Origin: Clostridiaceae bacterium
GTDB taxonomy: Bacteria; Bacillota; Clostridia; Saccharofermentanales; DTU023
Length of the DNA stretch: 46,797 nucleotides
Assembly: GCA_012519085.1 (NCBI GenBank)
Contig: JAAYQX010000031.1
Coordinates: 1-46,797 of the forward strand
Reading direction: 5' to 3'
The position numbers and the translations under genes were made by a program. Below the pieces are notes generated by a model. That model was not told the origin of the DNA, searched no databases, and saw only the letters and a program-made list of their open reading frames with translations. Below are positions 16,015-24,657 of the stretch, one piece after another (position 1 is the first letter of the stretch; the number at the start of each line of letters is the position of its first letter).

Positions 16015-17118
16015 TTATTCATAGATCACTGTATTCAAGGCACGATCATCGGTAACGATGATCCAGGTTAAACCCGGATTCAAGACCAGTTCCTCACCAT
16101 CCAAATAATAAATAATTGGATCGGTGTGGGAAGCCTTTTTCCAGGTAATAGTATATTTTCTGCCACCGGTCAGATAAGTAGCCTCATCTTGGTCAACCCA
16201 GTTGATTTTATTGTGAACTCCGTTCGGCATCAGACCGTGCGGCCGGTGCAAGACAATAATATTGGCAATTTGCAGGTCTTTTTTGGTCTGTTCATCGACC
16301 AGAACTTGACCGTCATTGTATTTACGATAAGTTTGAGTTTTTTCATTATATTTGAAAGCTTCTTTAGTCTTGGAGAAATTATATTTGAGATTGGTCGCCG
16401 GTTCACCTCCGGCCGGCAGCAAGAATTCACTTCTGGTATAGAGACCGCGCACCGGTTTTGACGGCGTAATGCTGCCGTATATTTTCTCAGCTCTTTTGTA
16501 AGCAGCTTCCATAGTCGTATAGAGATTATGCGGAGATTTACGGTGTGTCGTGCGATAGTACATGCCGTAATGGCCTTTAAGCGCATCGAGAATGCGAATA
16601 TTATTTTTAACCGGGCTGGCCTCGATGACTCTGTAATTACCGGCGTAAACATAAAAGGCCTGGTGCTGGGCTACCAGATCCAAATAGGCCGGCCGGGCGC
16701 TTCTTATCGGGCCGATTACTCCTTCGGTGGCGTCAAGCAGCATCAACAGCCTGGTAGTCCTGGCCTCAGTCATCATCTGGTAAATCAGCTTGGCTTTTGA
16801 AAGTCCCGATTGTGGCCTGGCTGCGGCTTTGTTATTAGTCATAGCCGCTATAGGATAGCGGTCCGGGAACAGTGGTTCGACATCACCGCTCGGCAAGGGT
16901 GGTTCGGTTTCGGTTGGCTCTGCCTCCGTCTCCGTTGGTGCTTCGGTTTCAGTTGCGGGTAAATTTGTCGTCGTGGCTTCCGTCGCTAATTCACTACTTG
17001 TCTGTACCGGCTCCGTGTCTGTTATCTCGGAAAAATCCGCTTCTTTAGCTTTCTTTTTACAGCCGATAAGGCTGAAACCCAGACAGACCACTAGCAGAAT
17101 GATCAGATATTTTTTCAT
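16015..17118 (-). CDS. YerB-like lipoprotein (DUF3048 family)
   Basis: A 367-residue extracellular lipoprotein. The signal peptide ends in the lipobox LIGC with lipidated C20, followed by a Thr/Glu-rich spacer (about 25-75) and then the DUF3048 body: RPQSGLSKAKLIYQMMTE, RTTRLL, GPIRSARP and an HRKSPHNLYT block. Homologues such as Bacillus YerB are common in Firmicutes; their biochemical function is not established and a cell-wall role is usually assumed. The ATG at 17118 has no good ribosome site close by, although an AGGAGGAGAGG run occurs about 45 bases further upstream, outside normal spacing. It converges with the subtilase and shares its terminator; the upstream thrC-side gap holds no gene. 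Confidence 0.88.
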   Translation of the reverse strand: MKKYLIILLVVCLGFSLIGCKKKAKEADFSEITDTEPVQTSSELATEATTTNLPATETEAPTETEAEPTETEPPLPSGDVEPLFPDRYPIAAMTNNKAAARPQSGLSKAKLIYQMMTEARTTRLLMLLDATEGVIGPIRSARPAYLDLVAQHQAFYVYAGNYRVIEASPVKNNIRILDALKGHYGMYYRTTHRKSPHNLYTTMEAAYKRAEKIYGSITPSKPVRGLYTRSEFLLPAGGEPATNLKYNFSKTKEAFKYNEKTQTYRKYNDGQVLVDEQTKKDLQIANIIVLHRPHGLMPNGVHNKINWVDQDEATYLTGGRKYTITWKKASHTDPIIYYLDGEELVLNPGLTWIIVTDDRALNTVIYE

Positions 17119-17256
17119 ATAGTAATATAGGCACCGTTTAAGTACAAAACAAACCGGTACCTCTCCTCCTATAAGTAATGTTTACTAGCCCCATTCTATC
17201 ATGCTTTGCCGCCGGATCTGTCGCCAGGGTGATCTAAAACATATTAAGATCTTATT

Positions 17257-18393
17257 TCAAATTATTTCCAAGTTGTTTCCGGTCACAGGGATCAGCGTAT
17301 CCGGCGGTGTTCCGTAGAGACTGCAAAATTTGCTGTAAGCAGCAAAAGCAGCAGCGGCGGTTGGTTCAGCAGCTAGTCTATAGTGCCGGAGCTTCTGCCC
17401 TGCTTGTTCGATTGCATCATCGCTTACTTGCTGCCAGCTGATGTGGTATTTTCCCGTCAGGGCCAATAACTCGCGCCCGCGGGCGGGACGGGCGATGGCA
17501 ATACCCTCAGCCAGTGTTGGCTTGGTGCTGATGGGACAAGGTGAATTCTCTTTTCTTTCCCAGGCGGTAGCGAGAGGTGCGCAATTGGCACTCTGAACGG
17601 CAATTAGCTTGGGGAAACGGGCTAGTAGTCCTGCGGCTCGCAGATCTTCCAGCCCCCGGATCAGTCCTAGCAACAGAGTGCCGTTACCGACAGGTAAGAA
17701 AATATGCTGCGGAATCTTCTGCCTTTGTTCAAACAGCTCATATACGATAGTTTTGACGCCCTGGATGAACAGAGGCTGGTAGACATGGCTGGCATAGAAC
17801 GGACGGGGGTGGCTGGAATTGGCTATGGTGTCAGCGGAATCGAGCCGTGCCCGCAAAACATCGGCGCAGTGATCACGTGAACCGGGGATGATATGTACGG
17901 TAGCACCTGCAGTTTCAATCTTTGCTATCTTGCCCTGGTTGGTATTCTCCGGCACATAGATCTCACAGGGCAGGCCGGCTTGGGCGGCATAGGCTGCTAC
18001 ACTGAGACCGGCATTGCCACTGCTGTCCTGGACTATACTCGCAGCCCCCTTTTGTACGGCGAAGGCTATCACTGCCCATGCTCCCCGGTCTTTGAAAGAA
18101 CCATGGGGCAACGCGGATTCATTTTTGACGCATAAATCCGGCGTCAGTTGCAACAAAGGAGTCTGACTCTCCTGCCGGCTCAGACTGATTAGCGTTTCTG
18201 CCGATAGCGGTAGAAAAGGAGCGTATCTGGCCAATCCGGGGTTACTGCGTTGAATCCGGTCCAGGCTGAATGACTCAATATTGTTAGTCAGACCGGCAGC
18301 CTCCAGCTGCCAGAGACCGCCGCAATTACAGCGATAGCCGGCCTGGCCGGCAGGAACCTTTTGCAGACAATCACTACAAATAAAATCAATCAT
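17257..18393 (-). CDS. thrC: Threonine synthase-like PLP enzyme
   Basis: A 378-residue fold-type II PLP enzyme that would convert O-phosphohomoserine to threonine. The N-terminus has a zinc-ribbon-like motif with C6, C9, C22 and C24, as seen in some threonine synthases. The Schiff-base lysine is K101 in GSFKDRG. The phosphate-binding loop is SSGNAGLS, and the glycine-rich PVGNGTLLLGL follows. Length is within the range of the short threonine synthase class. It lies 37 bases downstream of the DNA glycosylase gene on the same strand, so the two probably share a transcript. No ribosome site of note precedes the ATG. A related beta-family lyase is possible, but the ribbon plus SFKDRG favours threonine synthase. 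Confidence 0.82.
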   Translation of the reverse strand: MIDFICSDCLQKVPAGQAGYRCNCGGLWQLEAAGLTNNIESFSLDRIQRSNPGLARYAPFLPLSAETLISLSRQESQTPLLQLTPDLCVKNESALPHGSFKDRGAWAVIAFAVQKGAASIVQDSSGNAGLSVAAYAAQAGLPCEIYVPENTNQGKIAKIETAGATVHIIPGSRDHCADVLRARLDSADTIANSSHPRPFYASHVYQPLFIQGVKTIVYELFEQRQKIPQHIFLPVGNGTLLLGLIRGLEDLRAAGLLARFPKLIAVQSANCAPLATAWERKENSPCPISTKPTLAEGIAIARPARGRELLALTGKYHISWQQVSDDAIEQAGQKLRHYRLAAEPTAAAAFAAYSKFCSLYGTPPDTLIPVTGNNLEII

Positions 18394-18430
18394 AGGTTAA
18401 TTTTAGCAAAAAGTGTCGCCAAGCAGCCGG

Positions 18431-18949
18431 CTAGAGATAATCCAGGATGACGGACCAATCTGCGATCAAGGCATCCAGTGACTTGATTGCATGGGCCGGG
18501 GAAGTACTGGGCATTCTCCGAACTTCTATCTGCGGGCGCAGCGGTTGGTATTTCTTGTAATACTGATATGCTGTAGCGCCGTTGCAGAAAATCCGGCTAA
18601 TTTTGCTTGTAGCTAAGATCTGCTCAAAATCATTTGGCACCACATTGCGAATCGAACTGTCACTGCTACCTTTGATCTCACAGGCGCCGATACTGTCCCA
18701 GATAGCGATGCCGCGGGCCAGCATGATCTTGCCGGTGCGTTCCGGATCAGTTGCTGTGAGTGGCGGAACGATCTGTAGCAGGGCGGACATCATTGGCCAG
18801 AAACGGTTCTGAGGATGGCCGTAGAAAAAGCCTGCCTCTCTGGTTTTGATCGAAGGGAAGCTACCGAGGATCAGAATGCAGCTGTTCTCGTCATACAGCG
18901 GCGGCAAGGGATGTTCAATGAATTGGTGTCCGGTCTCTTTTTTAGCCAT
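18431..18949 (-). CDS. DNA-deoxyinosine glycosylase (uracil-DNA glycosylase superfamily)
   Basis: A base-excision repair enzyme of about 172 residues. The block ILGSFPSIKTREAGFFYG followed by HPQNRFWPMM is characteristic of the hypoxanthine-DNA glycosylase branch of the UDG superfamily, which removes deaminated adenine; other members excise uracil from mismatches. Near the C-terminus RRMPSTSPAHA corresponds to the family's second motif, with the (S/N)-P-A found in many homologues. The frame is open upstream to 19003, but the added 18 residues (rich in Cys, Arg and Pro) look non-homologous; the internal ATG at 18949 starting MAKKETG fits the usual length. Neither start has a strong ribosome site. 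It is upstream of thrC on the same strand. Confidence 0.8.
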   Translation of the reverse strand: MAKKETGHQFIEHPLPPLYDENSCILILGSFPSIKTREAGFFYGHPQNRFWPMMSALLQIVPPLTATDPERTGKIMLARGIAIWDSIGACEIKGSSDSSIRNVVPNDFEQILATSKISRIFCNGATAYQYYKKYQPLRPQIEVRRMPSTSPAHAIKSLDALIADWSVILDYL

Positions 18950-19078
18950 AGCTATACAATAGCATATTGCCGGTCGTAGAGAGCCAGCAGGCCTTTGATG
19001 CAAACCAGGGATAGCAGGCCGCTGCTAAATTGCGATATTCTGCCGACAAGTGCAAATAAGATCAGAGATTAAGTCTAT

Positions 19079-19870
19079 TCAGCTGTATAATTTGCCGACT
19101 ACCCAATTGGTGAGGCGGAGCGGCAGGAGCTTGTACAGCAAACTGAGCAATTTGTAGGAGAAACCGATGACTGTCTGGGGCGGAGGGTTGGGGTGATTGG
19201 CGAGACGCCAGATTACCTTGGCCACAGATAGAGGCGACTTGCCCTTGCGTTCATCTGCCTCCATTTTGGCAACAGAGCTGCGTACTTTGTCACCGTAGCA
19301 GCCGGGGTCGTCCTGATTGTGAATGCGGTTATCCGTAAAGGGGGTGGCGGTATCTCCCGGCAGTACGGTCAAGGCCCGCACGCCGGTTGCTCTGATCTCA
19401 TTGTCGAGCGCTAGAAAGGCGGATAGCAGTGCGGCCTTAGAGGCACTGTACCAGGACTGGTAGGGAATCGCGATTCTGCCCGCTACAGAGGAGACAGCGA
19501 TCAAACGGCCCCGGCTTGCCCGCAGTGCAGGGAGCGCAGCCTGGGCCAAACGCAGAGCGCCGTGCAGATTGATTTCCATCTGGCGCTTGGCATCCCGGTC
19601 AACGGTTCCTTCCAGGCTGCCGGCAATGCCGAAGCCGGCATTGGCAACGCAGACATCGATTCTGCCTGCTTCTTGTGTGATCTGCTCAATAGCACTTCGG
19701 ACTTGGTCTGCGGAGCTGACATCGCAAGCTATATGGCGGCAGATCTCCGCCGGTGCACCGCCGCGGCGCGACAGATCATAGACCTGGAAGCCGCGTTCGG
19801 CAAAATAAGTTGCGGTGGCGAGTCCGATTCCGCTTGAGCCGCCTGATATAACCAGAACTTTCCTCTCCAT
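19079..19870 (-). CDS. Short-chain dehydrogenase/reductase
   Basis: A cytoplasmic NAD(P)-dependent oxidoreductase of 263 residues. The Rossmann dinucleotide loop is SGGSSGIGLA at the N-terminus, the NAG motif appears as VANAGFGIAG, and the catalytic Ser-Tyr-Lys are in SSVAGRIAIPYQSWYSASK. A PGDTATPF motif follows, as in classical SDRs. The basic residue after DLSRR suggests NADP preference. The C-terminus is slightly hydrophobic (YKLLSLLYKLLPLRL) and may touch the membrane. The ATG at 19870 is preferred, with GGGGAG about eight bases upstream; a TTG one codon earlier is possible. The substrate is unknown. It is transcribed away from pcp and has no partner gene. Confidence 0.88.
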   Translation of the reverse strand: MERKVLVISGGSSGIGLATATYFAERGFQVYDLSRRGGAPAEICRHIACDVSSADQVRSAIEQITQEAGRIDVCVANAGFGIAGSLEGTVDRDAKRQMEINLHGALRLAQAALPALRASRGRLIAVSSVAGRIAIPYQSWYSASKAALLSAFLALDNEIRATGVRALTVLPGDTATPFTDNRIHNQDDPGCYGDKVRSSVAKMEADERKGKSPLSVAKVIWRLANHPNPPPQTVIGFSYKLLSLLYKLLPLRLTNWVVGKLYS

Positions 19871-19873
19871 CAA

Positions 19874-20177
19874 TTATCTCCCCATTTCCGATTCAGACAT
19901 ATCTTACCATGAGTCGGGAAACCGCGGCTGCTAATATCAACGGCCGCTTGGCCTTAAAGTTTTGAATATTTCCCACATTTATGCTCATAATTCTCACAAT
20001 TTAACCTGTAGAAGAGGTCATCTTTTTTGTATAATATAATTGTTTTCTAGTGACAGCAGATTCTGGGTGACAGCAGAGTATTCGAGATCGAAATTCCGCA
20101 TCAACAGATAAAAACACAATCCGGAAGCCAAATCCGGAAAGTTGCTTCAAAGATTTTACAACACTAAGGAGGTATCC
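19874..20177. promoter_or_regulatory. Divergent intergenic region with TATAAT boxes and direct repeats upstream of pcp
   Basis: About 300 bases between the SDR and pcp genes. Two overlapping TATAAT hexamers (20030-20040) are likely -10 elements for pcp, although the -35 match is poor. Downstream of them, GTGACAGCAGA is directly repeated at 20050-20060 and 20067-20077, and AATCCGGAA at 20118-20126 and 20131-20139. These could be operators or leader RNA elements of the pcp transcript. A strong AAGGAGG site lies six bases before the pcp ATG. Confidence 0.45.
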
Positions 20178-20819
20178 ATGAAAATTTTAATGACAGCATT
20201 TGATCCCTTTGGCGGAGAAAGTGTCAACCCGGCCCAGGAAGCAGTCAAGCATGTCGATGTAACAGGCCTTAAGGCAGAAGTAATCAAGATTGAGGTTCCA
20301 ACTGTGTTCGGCAAGGCCATCGAAGTAGTGGCGGCAGCGATGCGCCGTGAGCAGCCGGATGTTGTGTTAGCAGTCGGTCAGGCCGGTGGCCGCTTTGAGA
20401 TCACCCCCGAGCGGGTCGCAATCAATGTTGATGATGCCAGAATCGCGGACAATGAGGGCAATCAACCGATAGACCAGCCCATCTTCGCCGATGGCCCGGC
20501 GGCCTATTTTGCTACTGTTCCCATCAAGGCAATGGTTAAGGCGATTCAGGACATCGGAATCCCGGCTGCCGTTTCCAATACGGCGGGCACTTTCGTCTGC
20601 AATCATATTATGTACGGGATTCTTTATCTGATCGATAAGGAACTGCCCCAGGCGCGCGGCGGCTTTATCCATGTACCGTTCATACCGGAGCAGGCGGTTT
20701 CGCGCCGTGAGACACCATCGATGGCGATGGAGGATATCAGCAGAGCTCTCCGCGCAGCCCTCGAAGCCATCATCGAATACGAAGATGATATCGAGCTGGT
20801 AGGCGGAGCTGAGCACTAG
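20178..20819 (+). CDS. pcp: Pyroglutamyl-peptidase I (pyrrolidone carboxypeptidase)
   Basis: A cytoplasmic cysteine peptidase (family C15) of 213 residues that removes N-terminal pyroglutamate from peptides. The expected catalytic triad is present at the expected spacing: E78 in [10 protein letters not shown]141 in [10 protein letters not shown] and H165 in GFIHVPFIP. The N-terminus [18 protein letters not shown] is also diagnostic. The start at 20178 is set by AAGGAGG six bases upstream; the frame runs upstream to 20142 without a ribosome site. It is followed at once by a strong terminator, so it is monocistronic. A peptide-processing role fits with the peptide importer a few kilobases away. 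Confidence 0.95.
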   Translation: MKILMTAFDPFGGESVNPAQEAVKHVDVTGLKAEVIKIEVPTVFGKAIEVVAAAMRREQPDVVLAVGQAGGRFEITPERVAINVDDARIADNEGNQPIDQPIFADGPAAYFATVPIKAMVKAIQDIGIPAAVSNTAGTFVCNHIMYGILYLIDKELPQARGGFIHVPFIPEQAVSRRETPSMAMEDISRALRAALEAIIEYEDDIELVGGAEH

Positions 20820-20834
20820 ACTCGAGTTTTCTTA

Positions 20835-20870
20835 ACGAAGGCGCACCGGATCCATACAGTGCGCCTTCGT
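20835..20870 (+). terminator. Terminator hairpin after pcp
   Basis: A perfect 12-bp stem (20835-20846 with 20859-20870; arm ACGAAGGCGCAC) with a 12-base loop, starting 15 bases after the pcp stop. The T tract after it is short and mixed, so efficiency is uncertain. Confidence 0.7.
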
Positions 20871-20978
20871 CGAATTTGCTCAGTTTGCGTCAGCAGTCTG
20901 ACTACAGGTCAGCAGCCTGAGGGTTGGTTCGGGTATGACTTTACAGATGAGCTGACTGCTTATGGAGCTGCTGCATTG

Positions 20979-20987
20979 TGATATAAT
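20979..20987 (+). promoter_or_regulatory. Extended -10 promoter of the wal-type operon
   Basis: TGATATAAT, an extended -10 element (TGn plus a perfect TATAAT at 20982-20987), lies about 48 bases before the response regulator ATG. There is no good -35 box at 17 bases, which is acceptable for an extended -10 promoter. Confidence 0.55.
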
Positions 20988-21035
20988 CACTTAATAAGTC
21001 AATAAACTTTAATTTACCTGACAGAAGAGGGATTT

Positions 21036-21740
21036 ATGGATCTAAAGATACTAGTTGTTGATGATGAGCCCAATATTGTTGATATCCTGGAAGAAAATTT
21101 ATCGCGCGAGGGTTATACAATTCTCAAGGCCTATGATGGAGCTGCGGCGCTGCAACTGGCACTGGACGAAGATCCGGACCTGATTTTGCTGGATTGTATG
21201 CTGCCGCGCCTGGACGGTTTTGAGGTCTGCAAGCGTATCAGGCTCAAATCCTCGGTGCCGATTATTATGCTGACGGCCAAGAGCGAAGAGATCGATAAAG
21301 TGCTGGGCCTGGAACTGGGTGCGGATGACTACATCACTAAACCGTTCAGTGTGCGGGAAGTTCTGGCGCGAGTGAAAGCCTTGATCAGACGAGTCCAATA
21401 CAGTGAGAATGAGCAGGCTGATTCTGATCAGGTGCTGGTGTTCGGTGATTTAGAAATCGACCAGGCCGGTTACCAGGTATCATATCAGGGCAAACCGATC
21501 GAGCTGACTTTGCGCGAATTCGAGCTGGTTCGTTTCCTGGCCAGACATGAGGGACAGGTCTTCTCACGCGAGGAGCTGCTGGAAAAAGTCTGGGGCTATG
21601 AGTACTACGGCGATGTGAGAACTGTGGATGTTACGGTGCGGCGCACCAGGGAGAAGCTGGAACCGGACCAGAGTCAATACCAGTATCTGCTGACGAAACG
21701 CGGAGTAGGTTACTACTTCTCCAAGGATCACAGCAAATGA
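21036..21740 (+). CDS. walR: OmpR/PhoB-family response regulator, WalR-like
   Basis: A 234-residue cytoplasmic transcription factor. The receiver domain (about 1-120) has the acidic pair D9-D10, the phospho-acceptor D53 in LILLDCMLPRLDG, the threonine in MLTAKS and the lysine in YITKPF. The C-terminal winged helix (about 132-230) contains LTLREFELVRFLARHEG and TVDVTVRRTREKLE. AGAGGG precedes the ATG. The assignment to WalR (cell-wall homeostasis) rests on the kinase type and on walJ in the same gene cluster; PhoB-like or VicR naming would describe the same family. It has its own extended -10 promoter and 131 bases separate it from the kinase gene. Confidence 0.85.
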   Translation: MDLKILVVDDEPNIVDILEENLSREGYTILKAYDGAAALQLALDEDPDLILLDCMLPRLDGFEVCKRIRLKSSVPIIMLTAKSEEIDKVLGLELGADDYITKPFSVREVLARVKALIRRVQYSENEQADSDQVLVFGDLEIDQAGYQVSYQGKPIELTLREFELVRFLARHEGQVFSREELLEKVWGYEYYGDVRTVDVTVRRTREKLEPDQSQYQYLLTKRGVGYYFSKDHSK

Positions 21741-21871
21741 GCCGGCTTGCTGTTTGAGTATTTGCACACAAGCAGGCAGAAACCGAATCGCTGCCAGTGC
21801 CTTGAAAACTTGAACAGACACAGGGGACGGAACCGGGTCTGACAGAGCCGGTCAGAAACTCAGAAACGAGT

Positions 21872-23203
21872 ATGAATACTGCTGAAATCATAGTAATAAC
21901 AGCTATCCTGACGACGGCGATCTGTATGATCGCTGTCTTTGCGTGGGAACATTTCCGTCGCCGGACCAGGGATGACCATGTGATGAATGTGATTAACCAG
22001 GTTCGTCATGAACGCTTTGAATCTCAGGCGATCCTGGCAGCCCTGGATCTGGGCATCGTAGCCTACGGCAGCGATGATCACCTGTTAACGGCAAATGAGA
22101 TGGCTCGCACTATGCTCAATAATATCCCTGAGACTTTTCCGCAGTTTTGTCAGGACTACGGCGAAGAAAACGGTATGCGGGCTTCTATCCTGCTGGGTAA
22201 TGATAATGTGAGCGGAGTTTATGTATCCGGCGATCGTTCCTATCGGATAACGATCCAAAGCCAGAAACTGGGAGGGATAGCCAGCCGCCGCTACGGTCAT
22301 ATCGTGATGGTTCAGGATATTACAGCACAGGAAAAAGAGGAACGCCGGCGCAAAGAATTTGTAGCCAATGTCTCCCATGAGTTGAAAACGCCGCTGACCA
22401 CGATCAAGTCATGGTCCGAGTCGCTCCTGGATTGGGGTGTAGATGAAAAAGATACAGCCGGGATCAAGGCTGATATACAGAGAATCTATGATGACTCCTT
22501 GCGCATGGAGCAACTGGTCTCTGACTTGTTGCTCTTGTCATCGATTGACAGTCACGGTGTTCATGTAGACATTCAGCCAATCAATCTCGATCAGGTCGCG
22601 CGCTCGATTACGGAGCGGCTTTTACCCCAGGCTAAAGAGCGCAAGCAAGAACTCAGTTTCACCAGATTGGGCAAGCTGCCGCTGATTTACGGTGATCGGG
22701 TCGCTCTGGAACGCATCTTGTCCAATCTAATTACCAATGCCATAAAATATACGCCGGAAGGTGGCAAAATTTCCATTTATGCCAATAGTCTAATTGATGA
22801 GGTCTATGTTAAAGTAGTGGACAATGGCGAAGGCATCAAGAGTGAATACCACGAGGAGATCTTCAGCCGCTTTTTCCGCCTCGACACTACCGGTTCCAGA
22901 ATGTACGGCGGTACCGGTCTGGGTCTGTCCATTGTGCGTGAGCTTACCCATCTGCACCGTGGCCGGATCGAACTGAAAAGTGAGGCGGGGGAAGGTTGCG
23001 AATTTATGGTATTGATCCCCTCCATGATGAAAGTGCGGCGTGATGTTTTAATCGACCTGGTGGAGAGGAATGTGATTGATGATGCCTGCGGCAGAGCGGC
23101 GGAGAATGATATCCGCTCATTCCTGGCCATAAAAGATGACCGCAAATGGCCGCCGCCTCTGACCATGAATGAAGCCGAGCTTATCCTGAAAAAGATGAGC
23201 TGA
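21872..23203 (+). CDS. walK: Sensor histidine kinase, WalK-like with one membrane helix
   Basis: A 443-residue kinase. One N-terminal helix (about 5-25) anchors it, then a PAS-like domain (about 50-155), HisKA with phospho-acceptor H169 in VSHELKTPLTTIKSW, and HATPase with the N box NLITNAIKYTPEGG, the G1 box VDNGEGI and G2 GGTGLGLSIV. A C-terminal extension of about 60 residues follows the ATPase domain. Classical WalK has two helices flanking an extracellular sensor; here the outer domain is missing, as in streptococcal VicK, so signals must be sensed by the PAS domain or the membrane. The kinase pairs with the response regulator upstream. The ATG has a poor ribosome site. Confidence 0.88.
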   Translation: MNTAEIIVITAILTTAICMIAVFAWEHFRRRTRDDHVMNVINQVRHERFESQAILAALDLGIVAYGSDDHLLTANEMARTMLNNIPETFPQFCQDYGEENGMRASILLGNDNVSGVYVSGDRSYRITIQSQKLGGIASRRYGHIVMVQDITAQEKEERRRKEFVANVSHELKTPLTTIKSWSESLLDWGVDEKDTAGIKADIQRIYDDSLRMEQLVSDLLLLSSIDSHGVHVDIQPINLDQVARSITERLLPQAKERKQELSFTRLGKLPLIYGDRVALERILSNLITNAIKYTPEGGKISIYANSLIDEVYVKVVDNGEGIKSEYHEEIFSRFFRLDTTGSRMYGGTGLGLSIVRELTHLHRGRIELKSEAGEGCEFMVLIPSMMKVRRDVLIDLVERNVIDDACGRAAENDIRSFLAIKDDRKWPPPLTMNEAELILKKMS

Positions 23204-23271
23204 CAAGAAAAATATGAAGAAAATATTCTGCGGCGGCGCGGATGCTGCGGGCAGAAATATTGAGGTCTTTA

Positions 23272-24657
23272 GTGTTTTGTTATAGCATCGAGGGCGGACA
23301 CCGCCTCAGCGGCCAGATAGAAGTCAGCGGTTCCAAAAATGCTGCACTTGCTATTATCGGCGCTGCCATGGCTCTTGACGGGCCGTGCCTGATTCATAAT
23401 TTGCCCAATGTCCGGGATGTATGTCTCTTCCTTGAAGTCTGCTCTGATATCGGAGCTCAGGTGGAAAAGATCGGAGCGCACAAAGTGCGGATTGATCCTA
23501 CTACCATTACCGGCCCGGAGGCAATCTCGCCGAAAGTTGCAATGTTGAGAGGGTCCTACTATCTACTGGGAGCCTTGCAATCACGTTTCGGCGTTTGCAA
23601 GGTAACCATGCCGGGTGGTTGTAATCTTGGCGTTAGGCCAATTGATCTTCACCTCAAGGGTTTTATGGCTTTGGGTTCAGAGGTGGATATCATCTACCGC
23701 AATATCAACTGCGAGGAGATCTGGTTTCACTATGACGGCGGCGCCGGATCCTTGCCCGGCCAGGATGGACCGGACGCCTATACATTGGAACCGGCTTTTA
23801 TCTATTGTCAGAATCCCGCCGGTAAAATGGAACCGGCCAGCGTTTTCCTGGACACGGTCAGTGTCGGTGCCACTGTCAATATCATGATTGCTGCTGTTAA
23901 GGCCGACGGTATTACTGTGATCGACAATGCCGCGCGCGAACCGCATATCGTTGATGTTGCCAACTTTCTTAACACCATGGGTGCGGATATCCGGGGTGCC
24001 GGCACCGAAACCATCCGCATTAAGGGCAAACCTTATCTCCCTGCCGGCAAGGAATATACGATCATTCCCGATCAGATTGAAGCCGGTACCTATATGATGA
24101 TGGCTCCGCTGACCGGCGGCGACATCACGGTCAACAATATCATTCCCACGCATATGGAGCCCTTAAGCGCTAAATTGCTGGAGATGGGAGTCATGGTCGA
24201 AGAGGGCGAGGAGAGCATCCGTGTCAGTGCCGAGCCGGGCCGGACCCTGAAGCCGACCAGTATCAAGACCATGCCCTATCCCGGTTTTCCGACTGACTTG
24301 CAGCCACAGGTCACTGCCTTGCTCTGCACGGCAGGAGGCACCAGCCGTGTAATCGAAACGGTCTGGGAAAGCCGCTACGGCTATGTTACAGAGCTAGCCA
24401 AGCTAGGCGCCAATGTAGTAACTTCCGGCCGCTTGGCTGTCATCACCGGAGGCGGTGAACTTACCGGCACCAGAGTCCGGGCCTTAGATCTGCGCGGCGG
24501 TATGGCCGTTACTATGGCCGGACTTGCTGCCCGAGGCGAGACCATAGTGGAAAATATCAGCGTAATTGAACGCGGATACGAAGACGCTATTGATAAGATC
24601 AGCTCGCTGGGCGGAGTCATCTCCAGATACGAAGTTGAGACAGGCAGTTACCGATGA
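23272..24657 (+). CDS. murA: UDP-N-acetylglucosamine 1-carboxyvinyltransferase, paralogue 1 (in wal cluster)
   Basis: First committed enzyme of peptidoglycan synthesis: transfers enolpyruvate from PEP to UDP-GlcNAc. About 461 residues from the GTG at 23272, which has GAGG seven bases upstream; an ATG at 23242 is also possible. Catalytic features are intact: SGSKNAAL (substrate lysine), RGSYYLLGAL, the PEP- and fosfomycin-binding cysteine in PGGCNLGVRP, FPTDLQPQ with the general-base aspartate, and an arginine in WESRYGY. Compared with the second copy at 31838 it has about 34 extra residues between LGSEV and the FLDTVSVGATVN block. The gene stands between the kinase and walJ, where walH and walI are usually found. 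Its stop overlaps the walJ start as ATGA. Confidence 0.93.
   Translation: MFCYSIEGGHRLSGQIEVSGSKNAALAIIGAAMALDGPCLIHNLPNVRDVCLFLEVCSDIGAQVEKIGAHKVRIDPTTITGPEAISPKVAMLRGSYYLLGALQSRFGVCKVTMPGGCNLGVRPIDLHLKGFMALGSEVDIIYRNINCEEIWFHYDGGAGSLPGQDGPDAYTLEPAFIYCQNPAGKMEPASVFLDTVSVGATVNIMIAAVKADGITVIDNAAREPHIVDVANFLNTMGADIRGAGTETIRIKGKPYLPAGKEYTIIPDQIEAGTYMMMAPLTGGDITVNNIIPTHMEPLSAKLLEMGVMVEEGEESIRVSAEPGRTLKPTSIKTMPYPGFPTDLQPQVTALLCTAGGTSRVIETVWESRYGYVTELAKLGANVVTSGRLAVITGGGELTGTRVRALDLRGGMAVTMAGLAARGETIVENISVIERGYEDAIDKISSLGGVISRYEVETGSYR

Noticed and set aside
23242-23271. ATG at 23242 as the murA start
   Set aside because: The ten added residues are not in the family pattern, and the GTG at 23272 has a GAGG site at good spacing; kept only as an alternative.
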